In this document: piece after piece, positions 25,042 to 33,574 of the stretch
Numbering within the stretch: position 1 is the stretch's first letter
Layout of the letters: every line of letters begins with the position of its first letter
Source of the DNA: Bacteroidales bacterium
GTDB lineage: Bacteria > Bacteroidota > Bacteroidia > Bacteroidales > Paludibacteraceae
NCBI GenBank assembly: GCA_015654525.1
Contig: JAATGT010000183.1
Span: forward strand, 1-64,000
DNA: 64,000 nt
Reading direction: 5' to 3'
Position numbers and translations under genes: made by a program
Notes under the pieces: model-generated
Seen by the model: the letters and a program-made list of their open reading frames with translations, nothing else
Told to the model about the DNA's origin: nothing
Database searches by the model: none

Positions 25042-25917
25042 ATGAAGATAGCTTTAATTCAACAATCAAACACAGCAAGCCGCCCAGAGAATGTAGCAAA
25101 GCTGGAACAAAATATACGAACCTGCGCGGCACAAGGTGCTGAATTGATCGTTTTGCAGGAACTGCACAATGGTTTGTATTTCTGCCAAACAGAAGATCCT
25201 TCGGTTTTTGAGCAAGCCGAAACTATTCCCGGTCCTTCTACCGAATTGTTTGGTAAACTGGCAAAAGAACTGAGCGTGGTGCTGGTTCTTTCACTCTTTG
25301 AGAAACGTGCTGCAGGATTGCATCACAACACAGCCGTTGTGATTGAAAAAGACGGAACCATTGCCGGTAAATACCGAAAAATGCATATTCCCGATGATCC
25401 GGCTTATTACGAAAAGTTTTATTTTACACCCGGCGATCTGGGATTTGAACCTATCCAAACTTCTGTTGGGAAATTGGGTGTATTGGTTTGTTGGGATCAA
25501 TGGTACCCCGAAGCAGCCCGACTGATGACTATGGCAGGTGCAGAAGTTTTGATTTATCCGACTGCTATTGGCTGGGAAAGTACAGATGCAGATGATGAAA
25601 AACAACGTCAAACTGATGCCTGGATGATTTCACAACGGGCACACGCTGTAGCCAACGGACTGCACGTCATTTCGTGCAACCGCATCGGTTATGAACCCGA
25701 TCCTTCGGGAGTAACCAATGGCATTCAGTTCTGGGGGAACAGTTTTGTAGCCGGACCGCAAGGTGAACTACTCGCTCGGGCTTCAAACAGGAATGACGAA
25801 AACATTATGCTGGATATAGATCTTTCACGCACCGAAACGGTTCGCCGCATGTGGCCTTTTTTCAGGGACAGAAGAATTGATGCATTTGGTGATATCGCTA
25901 AAAGGTGGAGAGAATAA
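25042..25917 (+). CDS. aguB: N-carbamoylputrescine amidase
   Basis: AguB hydrolyses N-carbamoylputrescine to putrescine, ammonia and CO2. The 291-residue length and sequence fit the nitrilase superfamily, with the catalytic triad glutamate in LIVLQELHNG near residue 41, the lysine in GKYRKMHIPDDP near 115, and the cysteine in LVCWDQWYPEAARLM near 152. ECxxxF.KY..Y features of plant and bacterial AguB enzymes (FYFTPGDLGF) are present. It follows aguA on the same strand with the repeat-rich gap between. Confidence 0.95.
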   Translation: MKIALIQQSNTASRPENVAKLEQNIRTCAAQGAELIVLQELHNGLYFCQTEDPSVFEQAETIPGPSTELFGKLAKELSVVLVLSLFEKRAAGLHHNTAVVIEKDGTIAGKYRKMHIPDDPAYYEKFYFTPGDLGFEPIQTSVGKLGVLVCWDQWYPEAARLMTMAGAEVLIYPTAIGWESTDADDEKQRQTDAWMISQRAHAVANGLHVISCNRIGYEPDPSGVTNGIQFWGNSFVAGPQGELLARASNRNDENIMLDIDLSRTETVRRMWPFFRDRRIDAFGDIAKRWRE

Positions 25918-25924
25918 TTTTGTC

Positions 25925-25995
25925 AACGGCATTATAAGCTGCGCACTATTACTCCCTACGGTCGTGATAGTTCCCTGCGGCGATGTTAATTATTA
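25925..25995 (-). repeat. Copy of the AATATCGC-type repeat after aguB
   Basis: In reverse complement it reads AACATCGCCGCAGGGAACTATCACGACCGTAGGGAGTAATAGTGCGCAGCTTATAATGCCG, which shares CGCCGCAGG, GCGCAGCT.ATAA.GCCG and the GGGAGTAA motif with the other two copies. Confidence 0.5.
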
Positions 25996-26030
25996 TCCGC
26001 TCCTTTCGTAACAATGTGGACCATAAAATA

Positions 26031-26071
26031 AATACGGGTTTCAGAAGCACTAAACTTCTGAAACCCGTATT
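26031..26071. terminator. Bidirectional terminator between aguB and a TonB-type receptor gene
   Basis: A perfect 17-bp stem AATACGGGTTTCAGAAG with a 7-base loop separates the convergent genes. The stem is flanked by short A/T runs. Confidence 0.85.
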
Positions 26072-26096
26072 CTGTATAAGTCCCGATTGAGAGCGG

Positions 26097-28487
26097 TTAG
26101 AAATTAGGAAGTTTAAAACCTCCTTCTTCAAGTTGCTGTTCTACATTCCGTTTTTGTTTCTCTATGCTTTTTCCTATTTTAAAATTATAGCTATAAGCCA
26201 CTGCAAAAGCTACCTGTGCCTTCATATAAGTATCCGTTCGTTGATAGAGACTACTGTTTTGTACAGTGGCCTTGCTATTAAAAAACTTACTGGAAAAGGG
26301 ATTAAATGACAACAAAGTCAGCGAACTATTATTCTTGAACTGCTTAATAAGCCCCACCAAATAAAAAGGAGACATTTTTGTTTCTGTTTGTCCGTCCAAC
26401 ACCGGGCCACTTACCTGAAACATCGAAATCACTTTCAGATCCAACGGCAGCGGAGCCATCACAAAAGAGTTCCAGTTCCAGCTTCGTTGATTGGTTGCTG
26501 TTATCTGATCCAGATAGCTGTTTATATGATTAAATGAATATCGGAAATTAGAATTAAACATCACCTTACCTATTTGCGAGTTTAAAGACAAAGCCCCTCC
26601 TGCTTCGTAACCATTGGATACATTAGCAGGTGCACTTTCAAATACCTTGGTAGTACCGACCTGATTAACGATGGTTTGAATTAATCCCGTTTTATACTCG
26701 TAGAAAAGCTGTGGAGCCAAATTTACCGTCACTTTACTTACTGTAACCTTTACGTTGTAAGTAAACTGAAAATTATCCCGGTAGGCCGGCTTCAGATTCG
26801 TATTTCCATGGCTCACCGTCTGGCTGTCCACTTGACTCACAAAAGGATTCAATTGCGAAGCACTAGGTCTGATCACTCTACGGGAATAAGCAAGCTTAAT
26901 GCTGTTATTATCGTCGAACTTAAGTGAAGCATTGGCATAAGGCAACGGAGAGAAATAATCGCTCTTTGCTGTTGAGTTAATCACTACGTGTGATGTTTCA
27001 AAGCGCGAGCCCAGCTTAATACTACCCTTCTTAAAGTTACGTGACAGCTCGGCATATCCACCCATGCGTAAATCGGAATAATCCAAATTCGGAGACTGAG
27101 TGAGAGAGCTTGTATTATCAATTTTATACTTATTGAAATTGCCACTCAAACCGGCATTCAGCGAAAAGACACTATCGAAAGGTAAAGTGTAGTTTGCCTG
27201 CCCCGAAAGAGTTTGCGTTTTGGTTTTACTCTTTTCTCTCAACCAGGCACCAACAGAAGTTACAACTGTATCAATCGGATTAAAATTGTTGGTTTGATAA
27301 TCAGTCGTTGAATTATTATCCAAACTATTGAAATAGCTTAACTCCACTTCGTAACCATGCTGGGTCTTTTTATCAAACTTATGTTTGTAAAAGAGCGACG
27401 ATGTCAGTCCATCATTATTTGTTTTCGCATTGCTCAAAGTCCGGGAAATACTGTTCATAACACTGTTTGAACTATTGTAATTCCAGCTATCGGTATTATT
27501 TTTAGATCCGTTGCCATTATACGATACATTCAGGTTCAGGTTATTCATTTCATCAGGATCGTAAATAAGACCGAAATTGACGTTTCGGTTATTACCCTTC
27601 ATAAGCAGATCACTATTCCGTTGTAATTGATTTGCTCCGGCTATACGGGTCATATCTGTGTTGATATTAAAATCCTGAACCATACCGGTAGCAGCCACAT
27701 AATACGATATTTTTTCTAAGCCATAGTCCAGACTTACGTTTCCCCGACCCATATAAGCATCCGACCCGACAGGCAATGCCATCACGTTTACCGTCCCTTT
27801 CAGACCATATTTCATGGCCGGATTCGTTACAACATTGATTACCGCATCTACATCAGCATCATATTTTCCGGAAGGACTGGTAATCACTTCCATTTTGGCT
27901 ATCTGCGACGGGTGCAGTCTCTTCAGATATTCCTTATCACGCGTTACTCCGTCTACTTCAATTCTTACATTCGATTTTCCATTCACCGTGATGTTCTCAT
28001 TCAAATAATCGACTTTTATGGAAGGAACTTTCCGTATTACATCCAATCCATCGGTCGAAGTTTTTCGAATGCCGTCAGGAATTCCGTAAATAGTCCGGTC
28101 ACCCAGTTCGGTTACCTTTACTTTAGTTCCGTTTACTACTACTTCTTTAAAGTTGAAGGTCATAGGTTCTAAAGTTATAGATCCCATATTATTAATCATC
28201 CCTTTCTTTTTAGAAGGCACAGGCAGTAAGGTGGTTTTGTATGCCAGATGTTTTACTCTTACACAATACGTTCTGGCTGTGTCGGCTCTGTAAAAGAGAA
28301 AAACTCCCTCCGAGCTGGTTTTTGCTGTTTCAATGGCATTACTATCCGGCAACTGTAACAGCTCAACCCCGGCACCATCTACCGGTTTGGATGTTTCTTT
28401 ATCAGTAAGGCTTCCGGTTATTACCTGTCGCGCATGAATATTCACCGCTACCAGACATAACAAGGCCAGGAAAATTTTAGTTTTCAT
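26097..28487 (-). CDS. Outer-membrane beta-barrel (TonB receptor-like) protein
   Basis: The 796-residue protein starts with a signal peptide (MKTKIFLALLCLVAVNIHA). A carboxypeptidase-D-like regulatory domain (QVITGSLTDKETSKPVDGAGVELL) follows, then a plug-like region around 120-235 (MEVITSPSGKYDADVDAVINVVTNPAMKYGLKGTVNV), then a long barrel rich in alternating patterns. This matches the outer-membrane beta-barrel protein group related to TonB receptors, whose ligand is unknown. The start of the plug lacks a clear TonB box. It is encoded downstream of the DUF6263-like gene with a 33-base gap, so an operon of two is likely. Confidence 0.9.
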   Translation of the reverse strand: MKTKIFLALLCLVAVNIHARQVITGSLTDKETSKPVDGAGVELLQLPDSNAIETAKTSSEGVFLFYRADTARTYCVRVKHLAYKTTLLPVPSKKKGMINNMGSITLEPMTFNFKEVVVNGTKVKVTELGDRTIYGIPDGIRKTSTDGLDVIRKVPSIKVDYLNENITVNGKSNVRIEVDGVTRDKEYLKRLHPSQIAKMEVITSPSGKYDADVDAVINVVTNPAMKYGLKGTVNVMALPVGSDAYMGRGNVSLDYGLEKISYYVAATGMVQDFNINTDMTRIAGANQLQRNSDLLMKGNNRNVNFGLIYDPDEMNNLNLNVSYNGNGSKNNTDSWNYNSSNSVMNSISRTLSNAKTNNDGLTSSLFYKHKFDKKTQHGYEVELSYFNSLDNNSTTDYQTNNFNPIDTVVTSVGAWLREKSKTKTQTLSGQANYTLPFDSVFSLNAGLSGNFNKYKIDNTSSLTQSPNLDYSDLRMGGYAELSRNFKKGSIKLGSRFETSHVVINSTAKSDYFSPLPYANASLKFDDNNSIKLAYSRRVIRPSASQLNPFVSQVDSQTVSHGNTNLKPAYRDNFQFTYNVKVTVSKVTVNLAPQLFYEYKTGLIQTIVNQVGTTKVFESAPANVSNGYEAGGALSLNSQIGKVMFNSNFRYSFNHINSYLDQITATNQRSWNWNSFVMAPLPLDLKVISMFQVSGPVLDGQTETKMSPFYLVGLIKQFKNNSSLTLLSFNPFSSKFFNSKATVQNSSLYQRTDTYMKAQVAFAVAYSYNFKIGKSIEKQKRNVEQQLEEGGFKLPNF

Positions 28488-28520
28488 TCAATATCGATTA
28501 TTTACAATAAACTAAAGTGA

Positions 28521-29423
28521 CTATTTAATCATGATTGTCTCCGATTCCGAATCCAGCTGCATTTTCATTTCTGAATTATTCGCTTTCACGGTCATAGTTC
28601 CTTCAATATGTCCTTTTGCAGTATTTTTCAACATCAGGCCAGTGACCACATCAACCGTTCCATCGGCAGTCATAGTACCTTTCAGGTTTTGAGTCATCTG
28701 AGCAGCAGGATCATTAGAAGGTAAAGACTCAATTTCTGACTTACCGGAAACAGTAGCCACATTGCTTGCTATACCTTTTAAAGTAAATGTATTCAACGAT
28801 AATAAAGTAGCATTGTTTGCCGACAAGCTATAAGTGCTTTCCCAAGTATCTCCGGTTTTTACCGCTTTTTCGGGTAAATAAGCAAACAAAGGTTCGATAC
28901 GGGTTCTGATAGCCGATTCCTGAATAAGGGCATCAGCCACCATTTTTGCCTGATCTCTTTTGCCAGCAGGAATAGAATCCAATACAAACAACACACGATC
29001 TTTAAACTTCGGATAATTTACAAAATCAATAAACTTACCGGCTGTAGAGATTTTTGCAACAATCGTGGAAGTACTTATTTTATTCATGATTCTTTCCATA
29101 GGATCATTCATATTGGGTTTAGCTGAATTAGTTTCCTTGTTACCCATAGGCGAATTGCTTTTTGAAGCAATAGTATCAAACTTTAATTCAACATCCATGA
29201 TGTCGTTTTCTTGTTTAAGCACTTTGTAAGTAACAACATTGTTGGAGAAAACATCAATATTAAACTGTTGTCCTGCAGCATCAATTTTTACAGTTTGTTT
29301 GCTGGTACTTTTGGCGGTATACACTTTGCCTTTTTCAAGATTCAGTTTTAGTGTTACCGGAGCTTGTGCCATCAACGAAATGCCCAGTAAGGCAAAAAAA
29401 ACGGATAAGAATACTTTTTTCAT
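28521..29423 (-). CDS. Exported DUF6263-like protein
   Basis: The 300 residues start with a signal peptide (MKKVFLSVFFALLGISLMAQ). The body is beta-rich with repeated short patterns such as LKLNLEKGKVYTAKSTSKQTVKI, AYLPEKAVKTGDTWESTYSLS and GTVDVVTGLMLKNTAKGHIEGTM. This matches the DUF6263 family found in Bacteroidota envelopes, of unknown function; the family name is from memory. It lies directly upstream of the barrel gene on the same strand and has its own good promoter. Confidence 0.8.
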   Translation of the reverse strand: MKKVFLSVFFALLGISLMAQAPVTLKLNLEKGKVYTAKSTSKQTVKIDAAGQQFNIDVFSNNVVTYKVLKQENDIMDVELKFDTIASKSNSPMGNKETNSAKPNMNDPMERIMNKISTSTIVAKISTAGKFIDFVNYPKFKDRVLFVLDSIPAGKRDQAKMVADALIQESAIRTRIEPLFAYLPEKAVKTGDTWESTYSLSANNATLLSLNTFTLKGIASNVATVSGKSEIESLPSNDPAAQMTQNLKGTMTADGTVDVVTGLMLKNTAKGHIEGTMTVKANNSEMKMQLDSESETIMIK

Positions 29424-29497
29424 TTTGTAAAATAGATTAGTGAATTGTATTTAGGGAATTAAATTTATATAAGTGTATGGCAATATCAATTACGGCA

Positions 29498-29539
29498 CAA
29501 ACATACTTATTTTTATAGTACCATGCAATACATAGTACT
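29498..29539 (-). promoter_or_regulatory. Promoter and overlapping dyad for the DUF6263-like/barrel operon
   Basis: On the minus strand TTG (29526-29528) is followed after 20 bases by TATGTTTG (29498-29505), a full match to the Bacteroidota -33/-7 pattern, 75 bases before the start codon. A dyad AGTAC...GTACT (29517-29539) overlaps the -33 side and could be an operator. The rest of the gap 29424-29780 is AT-rich with no gene. Confidence 0.65.
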
Positions 29540-29728
29540 GTATTGCCACTATAGAAATAGACATAAATTACATTAAACTAAACATAATTAGAGAATTAAT
29601 TCAATTTACAGTATTTTATAATTAATATTATTTAACCGTATATGAATGTAAATTACCGATAGGACTTAAAATGAGATTGCCACACTATGCAACCAGCACA
29701 TCATCTACTAACTACATGTCCTGAAAAA

Positions 29729-29768
29729 TAAAAACCGTTTCCGGAACAATTTCCGAAAACGGTTTTTA
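29729..29768 (-). terminator. Terminator of the SPFH gene
   Basis: AAAAACCGTTT-CCGGAA pairs with TTTCCG-AAAACGGTTTTT, placed 13 bases past the stop codon of the stomatin-like gene. Confidence 0.75.
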
Positions 29769-29780
29769 AAGAAGACTTAT

Positions 29781-30710
29781 TTATTCAGCTTTATCGCTCA
29801 TTTTCATCATGCCCATCATTTGGTTGATTGTTTTTGTCATACCATCGGTGGAACCATCCAGAAAAATCACATTACCTTTACCTGTTTCGCCAAAATGCTT
29901 AATGGCTTCGGTCCACATACTGAACAACAAAAATGAAGCATCCAGATCGGCATCAGTCATTTCCTTAGCAGCTTGTGCCATACCTTTGGCCACTTCTTCG
30001 CGGAACAACGCAATACCTTGTCCACGTTGTTGTGCAGCTTCTTTTTCGGCCAGAGCTGAAATCTTGATAGCATTACCTTCAGCTTCAGCAGCTTTTGTTT
30101 TGGTAATCAACAAAGCTTGTCCTTCATTTTCGGCAGCAGCTTTCAGGTTGTTCGAAGCCACAACACGCGACATGGATTTGATGATCTCTTCGTCGAACGT
30201 AATATCATTCAGTTGAATATCAATCATATGATAACCCCATTGTTCTAAGGTATCATCCAGATGTTTTTTTACTTCCTGAATAATTTCGGTACGAAGGCTC
30301 AGAATTTCAGCCTGCTTTTTAGTAGCCACAAAACTACGAATGGTACCTTCAATGGTACGAATCAGTGCCTGCATAAAGTTTCGGTCATCCACAAACTTAA
30401 AAGCCACGTTTTTAATGGTTTCGTCAGCCTGATTAAATACGGCATAAAGCAACATAGCTTTAAAATACACATTAGCCTGATCCTGAGTTACTGCCTGAAA
30501 TTCGAGTTCTACCGAACGATTCTGAATAGAGATACGTTTATGAACCATTTCAATAAACGGAATCTTAAAGTTTAGCCCAGGAGGCATAATACGACGATAT
30601 TTACCAAAAACAGTGATAACGGCTACACTACCCTGATTAACAGTTACAAGCCCTGAAGCAATGAACAGCAATATCAATACTCCAATAATAATAAAAGGAA
30701 TTGAAATCAT
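29781..30710 (-). CDS. SPFH/band 7 (stomatin-like) membrane protein
   Basis: The 309-residue protein has one N-terminal membrane segment (FIIIGVLILLFIASGLV, about 5-21). The SPFH domain follows, with VNQGSVAVITVFGKYRRIMPPGLNFKIPFIE, then a coiled-coil rich in alanine and glutamate and a short C-terminal tail. SPFH proteins form ring assemblies at membranes and are linked to membrane organisation and protease control. No NfeD-type partner gene lies next to it here, so its client is unknown. The minus-strand promoter area has a TATTTTTG box at 30785-30792. Confidence 0.92.
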   Translation of the reverse strand: MISIPFIIIGVLILLFIASGLVTVNQGSVAVITVFGKYRRIMPPGLNFKIPFIEMVHKRISIQNRSVELEFQAVTQDQANVYFKAMLLYAVFNQADETIKNVAFKFVDDRNFMQALIRTIEGTIRSFVATKKQAEILSLRTEIIQEVKKHLDDTLEQWGYHMIDIQLNDITFDEEIIKSMSRVVASNNLKAAAENEGQALLITKTKAAEAEGNAIKISALAEKEAAQQRGQGIALFREEVAKGMAQAAKEMTDADLDASFLLFSMWTEAIKHFGETGKGNVIFLDGSTDGMTKTINQMMGMMKMSDKAE

Positions 30711-31100
30711 TTGATGTAATTTTTAAATAATTAATAGCTTATTTTTCGGAAACTTAGTTTGTTTACTGACAACAAATGTCGCAGCAAAAATACATATTAT
30801 ATTGATACAATTAACTTTTTTAGGAAAAAATCTTTAATTCAAAGCCTACTTTCGGCAAAAATAAGTCTTTTGTATGTAAAACAAAGATTTTGATAAGCTT
30901 ACAACGATTGTAGCTAGAAGGAAAATGGAAGGGATTGAAATTACTCCTGTTTGTCCCGATAAATCAGAATATCAATAGATGATATTGAACCAACATTACT
31001 TTGTATGGATATGGATATAAAGCTTCTAAAAACTATGGAAAACAACTTATCCTCTGCCCACACTACTTCTGCAATTTTCGTTCAATTCTATGCCATTATC
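30711..31100. other. 390-base intergenic region without a gene
   Basis: The AT-rich stretch between two minus-strand genes holds a TATTTTTG box (minus strand, 30785-30792) for the stomatin-like gene. I see no ORF, terminator or repeat beyond this. A terminator for the FN3 gene was not found. Confidence 0.5.
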
Positions 31101-31730
31101 TCACAACACATAACTTTTTATCACATCACTCCAGATACGGGCAGGGTCAGTACGCGCTGCGGCTATGCGAAAGCAGTATTCCTGTCCGCTAATCAGCCCT
31201 TCAATAAGAATTTTTCGTCGGGAACTGGTCACTTGTATCCATACACTATCCGGTCTCTGCGGAGACAGGCAATATTCTACAACATAAAACAGCGCACGTT
31301 TTACAACGTCGCAACTAATATACAGACTCCCTTTGGAATCGCCCACTTGCAGCTTCACGTTGGTGGGTCTTTCCAGCGGCCCTACACGCGAAGCCCTGAA
31401 ATGCACCGAAAAACCGGCACTATACACTATAGCTGCATTCCCTTTACAAGCTTGCTGGACATAGATGGACATATTTTGCAGACTATCCTCCAATTTCTTG
31501 CGCGCGTCTTTTTTGACTATCGTATCTACCCTCGATCTGTCCTGCAAATTGCTCACACACACTTCAAAGTCAGCAACATTGATCTTTAAGTCGGCAATTA
31601 AATCTGCCGCATTCGGAAAATTCGGATTATCAACCATCCTTTCCAATACCGAAGAAGCAAATAACGCCAGCTCAAGATCCTTGTATTTGGCCGGAGCAAA
31701 ATTCTTTGACACAATAACTTTTCTTATCAT
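31101..31730 (-). CDS. Small protein with helical N-terminus and fibronectin type III domain
   Basis: The 209-residue protein has no signal peptide. Residues 1-110 are mostly helical with a conserved-looking stretch RMVDNPNFPNAADLIADLK and VYSAGFSVH. Residues 118-209 look like a fibronectin type III domain (GPLERPTNVKLQVGDSKGSLYISCDVV, YVVEYCLSP, W.QV, YCFRIAAA, IWSDVIKSYVL). I have seen this type as a Bacteroidota hypothetical family but know no function. It begins just downstream, in its own direction, of the 21-nt array. No promoter box was found in the 38 bases between. Confidence 0.8.
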   Translation of the reverse strand: MIRKVIVSKNFAPAKYKDLELALFASSVLERMVDNPNFPNAADLIADLKINVADFEVCVSNLQDRSRVDTIVKKDARKKLEDSLQNMSIYVQQACKGNAAIVYSAGFSVHFRASRVGPLERPTNVKLQVGDSKGSLYISCDVVKRALFYVVEYCLSPQRPDSVWIQVTSSRRKILIEGLISGQEYCFRIAAARTDPARIWSDVIKSYVL

Positions 31731-31767
31731 ACCAGTCCTATTTTAAGATTAAACCCTTCGATATAAA

Positions 31768-32250
31768 ATTGATTCGTAAAACTAGACAAACAACGGATTG
31801 CTGACACAAAACAGGGCAATCGTTTAGTTGAATACCCCTTTTGCCTGTTCTATTCCAGCATTATTTGAAACAAACCGGCTCTTATTGATCTAAAACAGGG
31901 CATTATACTAAAATAATACGTCGTTCATGTACCATTCCGGTCTGTTAGTGTGAAACAATACGCAATCTTTCATATACAACAGCATATTATTCATAAATAA
32001 TAAATTATTTTTCATTATAAACAGAATATTTCTTATGAATAACAGAATAGAATGGATATAAAATAGCCTATTATTTTGAGAGAATAAAGCAAAAATTGAA
32101 AAGTATGCTTCAGTGGTTGAAGCTAATACGGCAGAATAAACAGAAAAGGGTTGTATAGTGGAATGAAACAAAAGATTAGAAACAAAAGAGAAAGTATTAC
32201 AGATACAAAACACAACCGAAAGGGAAAGAAAAAAGCCGTTTTAATCAACT
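31768..32250. repeat. Array of about 23 degenerate units with an exact 21-nt period
   Basis: From 31768 the DNA can be cut into 21-base units without a single insertion or deletion. Of the 21 units starting at 31789-32209, fifteen begin with AA[CT]A, five as AACAG and four as AATAC. The remaining 16 bases of each unit vary, although units from 31957 to 32061 share TATT.TT and CAT.AAT words. Read in the direction of the adjacent FN3 gene, units end in CTGTT or GTATT after 16 variable bases. It is not a CRISPR array: the constant part is only about five bases. From 32251 to 32517 I see no gene or further phasing. Confidence 0.8.
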
Positions 32251-32517
32251 AAATACGTAGAAGAATATAATTTTGATCTATAAAAATGCGCTTTACATCT
32301 CTTAAAAATTGAATGGATACCGCTTCTTTGCCATTTTCTCCGAATGTTTCTACATGTCAACGGACAAACACTTAACATCACCATTTTAGTTGCCAGAAAT
32401 AAATAACTTGTTTTTATACAAAATCGTTGTTGGCAATTTTTTGCAGAAGAAGTTATCAATATCCGGTAACCCCTTGTGGACAGGTCAAAAATTCGCGCTT
32501 CAGAGTACGCTATTTTC

Positions 32518-33414
32518 TCAGAAACTGACTTGTTTCAGAATACTTTCCACGTCTTCTTTGCTTATTCGTTCAAAATGGCTTTCGATGGGTGTGATAAAGA
32601 TGCCGCACATCTCCACGGTAGCCGGACTAACCAGTAATTGTTGGTCACCCTCAGCACTATATTGCCAGGGGCGAAAAGCTTTGCGGGGAAGCACGAAAGT
32701 AAACCATTTATCTTCCTCGAAGGTGCAAACGATATTCATCATGGGTTCCTCATTTTCATTAGTTGAGTAATGAGTGTATAACTTTTCAAACGAATCTCTG
32801 GCACTTTCAATATCAGTGGACTCAATGCAATAAACAGTGCGCAGGTAGTTGTTGAAGCTGAAAAGCTGAAAGGTTTCCGATTCAACCAATAGCAGAGCAT
32901 GGGTATCTTTCAGTCGCTTATAATCATTTACCAACGGCAGAAAATCCTTCGTTCCGGCCTGAAAGTGCAGGTGGTCGGGAGCCGAAGCACCACATCGGGG
33001 ACCGTTATAAAAAACGAGATAATTGTCCAACACCCGGGCCAGTTCCAGCATGTCTGCAAAGTAAGGTTTTATTTGCTGGTTGATATGCTCCTTATGCGGA
33101 ATGGTAAAGTGTTCGGGGAAGATCGGGAAGGGATTTACCAGAATTTCGTAATTGCCAAACTCCAGGGCCCGTTGTTCGGCAGGTCGGTTAGCAGCACATA
33201 AAAAGCACTTACGCTCGGCAATCGTTTTGGCATCTACCTTAGCTCCCGATGAAACAATACGTGCCGGATTAAACTGCACGTTGACCTCGAAATCGCCAAA
33301 GGAAAATGATTTGGTACGAACTCCGGCAAGATTAGAATACGATTCCTTTGCCTGTGCCCAGTTTGTTGTTTGATCTTGGAAAAGTGTGTTTGTCAACTGA
33401 TTCAGATTACCCAT
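32518..33414 (-). CDS. DUF4922 protein with HIT-like nucleotidyl-transfer motif
   Basis: The 298-residue protein has the motif GASAPDHLHFQAGTKD, an H-x-H pattern like the histidine triad of galactose-1-phosphate uridylyltransferase and GDP-L-galactose phosphorylase. An upstream pair CFLCAANRP may bind a metal or serve structurally. The Bacteroidota family is labelled DUF4922 and has no defined substrate that I know of. It stands beside a glycosyltransferase and amino-sugar genes, suggesting a sugar-nucleotide reaction; that is inference. The C-terminal half is beta-rich. Confidence 0.83.
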   Translation of the reverse strand: MGNLNQLTNTLFQDQTTNWAQAKESYSNLAGVRTKSFSFGDFEVNVQFNPARIVSSGAKVDAKTIAERKCFLCAANRPAEQRALEFGNYEILVNPFPIFPEHFTIPHKEHINQQIKPYFADMLELARVLDNYLVFYNGPRCGASAPDHLHFQAGTKDFLPLVNDYKRLKDTHALLLVESETFQLFSFNNYLRTVYCIESTDIESARDSFEKLYTHYSTNENEEPMMNIVCTFEEDKWFTFVLPRKAFRPWQYSAEGDQQLLVSPATVEMCGIFITPIESHFERISKEDVESILKQVSF

Positions 33415-33469
33415 GTATATATTTTGTAAAATGTTTTACTGATTATTTCAAATTAAAAACAGATTTATA

Positions 33470-33535
33470 TATCTTTGCATCAACATGCTTGCCCCCCTTC
33501 CCATAAGAACAGGGCGCTTAGGGTAAGCCTTTTTT
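33470..33535 (+). ncRNA. Candidate small RNA with promoter box and terminator hairpin
   Basis: A consensus -7 box TATCTTTG (33470-33477) is followed by a hairpin with stem GCTTGCCC/GGGTAAGC (33487-33494 and 33521-33528), with an inner CCCT/AGGG pair (33495-33498, 33511-33514). TTTTTT follows at 33530-33535. A transcript of about 50 bases could be made on the plus strand in a 158-base gap where both neighbours are on the minus strand. No -33 element is clear, and I know no family match. Confidence 0.45.
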
Positions 33536-33547
33536 ATTTAAACTTTT

Positions 33548-33574
33548 CTCCCCTTTAGGGGTTGGGGGTCTTTT
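33548..33574. repeat. CCCCTTTAGGGG-type dispersed repeat, copy 1
   Basis: CTCCCCTTTAGGGGTTGGGGGTCTTTT overlaps the end of the glycosyltransferase gene. Further copies lie at 35178-35203, 36036-36058, 36066-36090 and 36165-36189. Confidence 0.75.

Noticed and set aside
31908-32213. Minus-strand ORF of 101 residues with heptad-like pattern (HSILLFI, RNILFIM, KNNLLFM, NNMLLYM)
   Set aside because: The 21-base period of the array equals seven codons, so every frame shows pseudo-heptads. There is no ribosome-binding site or recognisable fold, and the ORF covers only part of the array.
31768-32250. CRISPR array
   Set aside because: The constant part is only about five bases in a 21-base unit; CRISPR repeats are 23 bases or longer with spacers of similar size. 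No cas gene is in the window.
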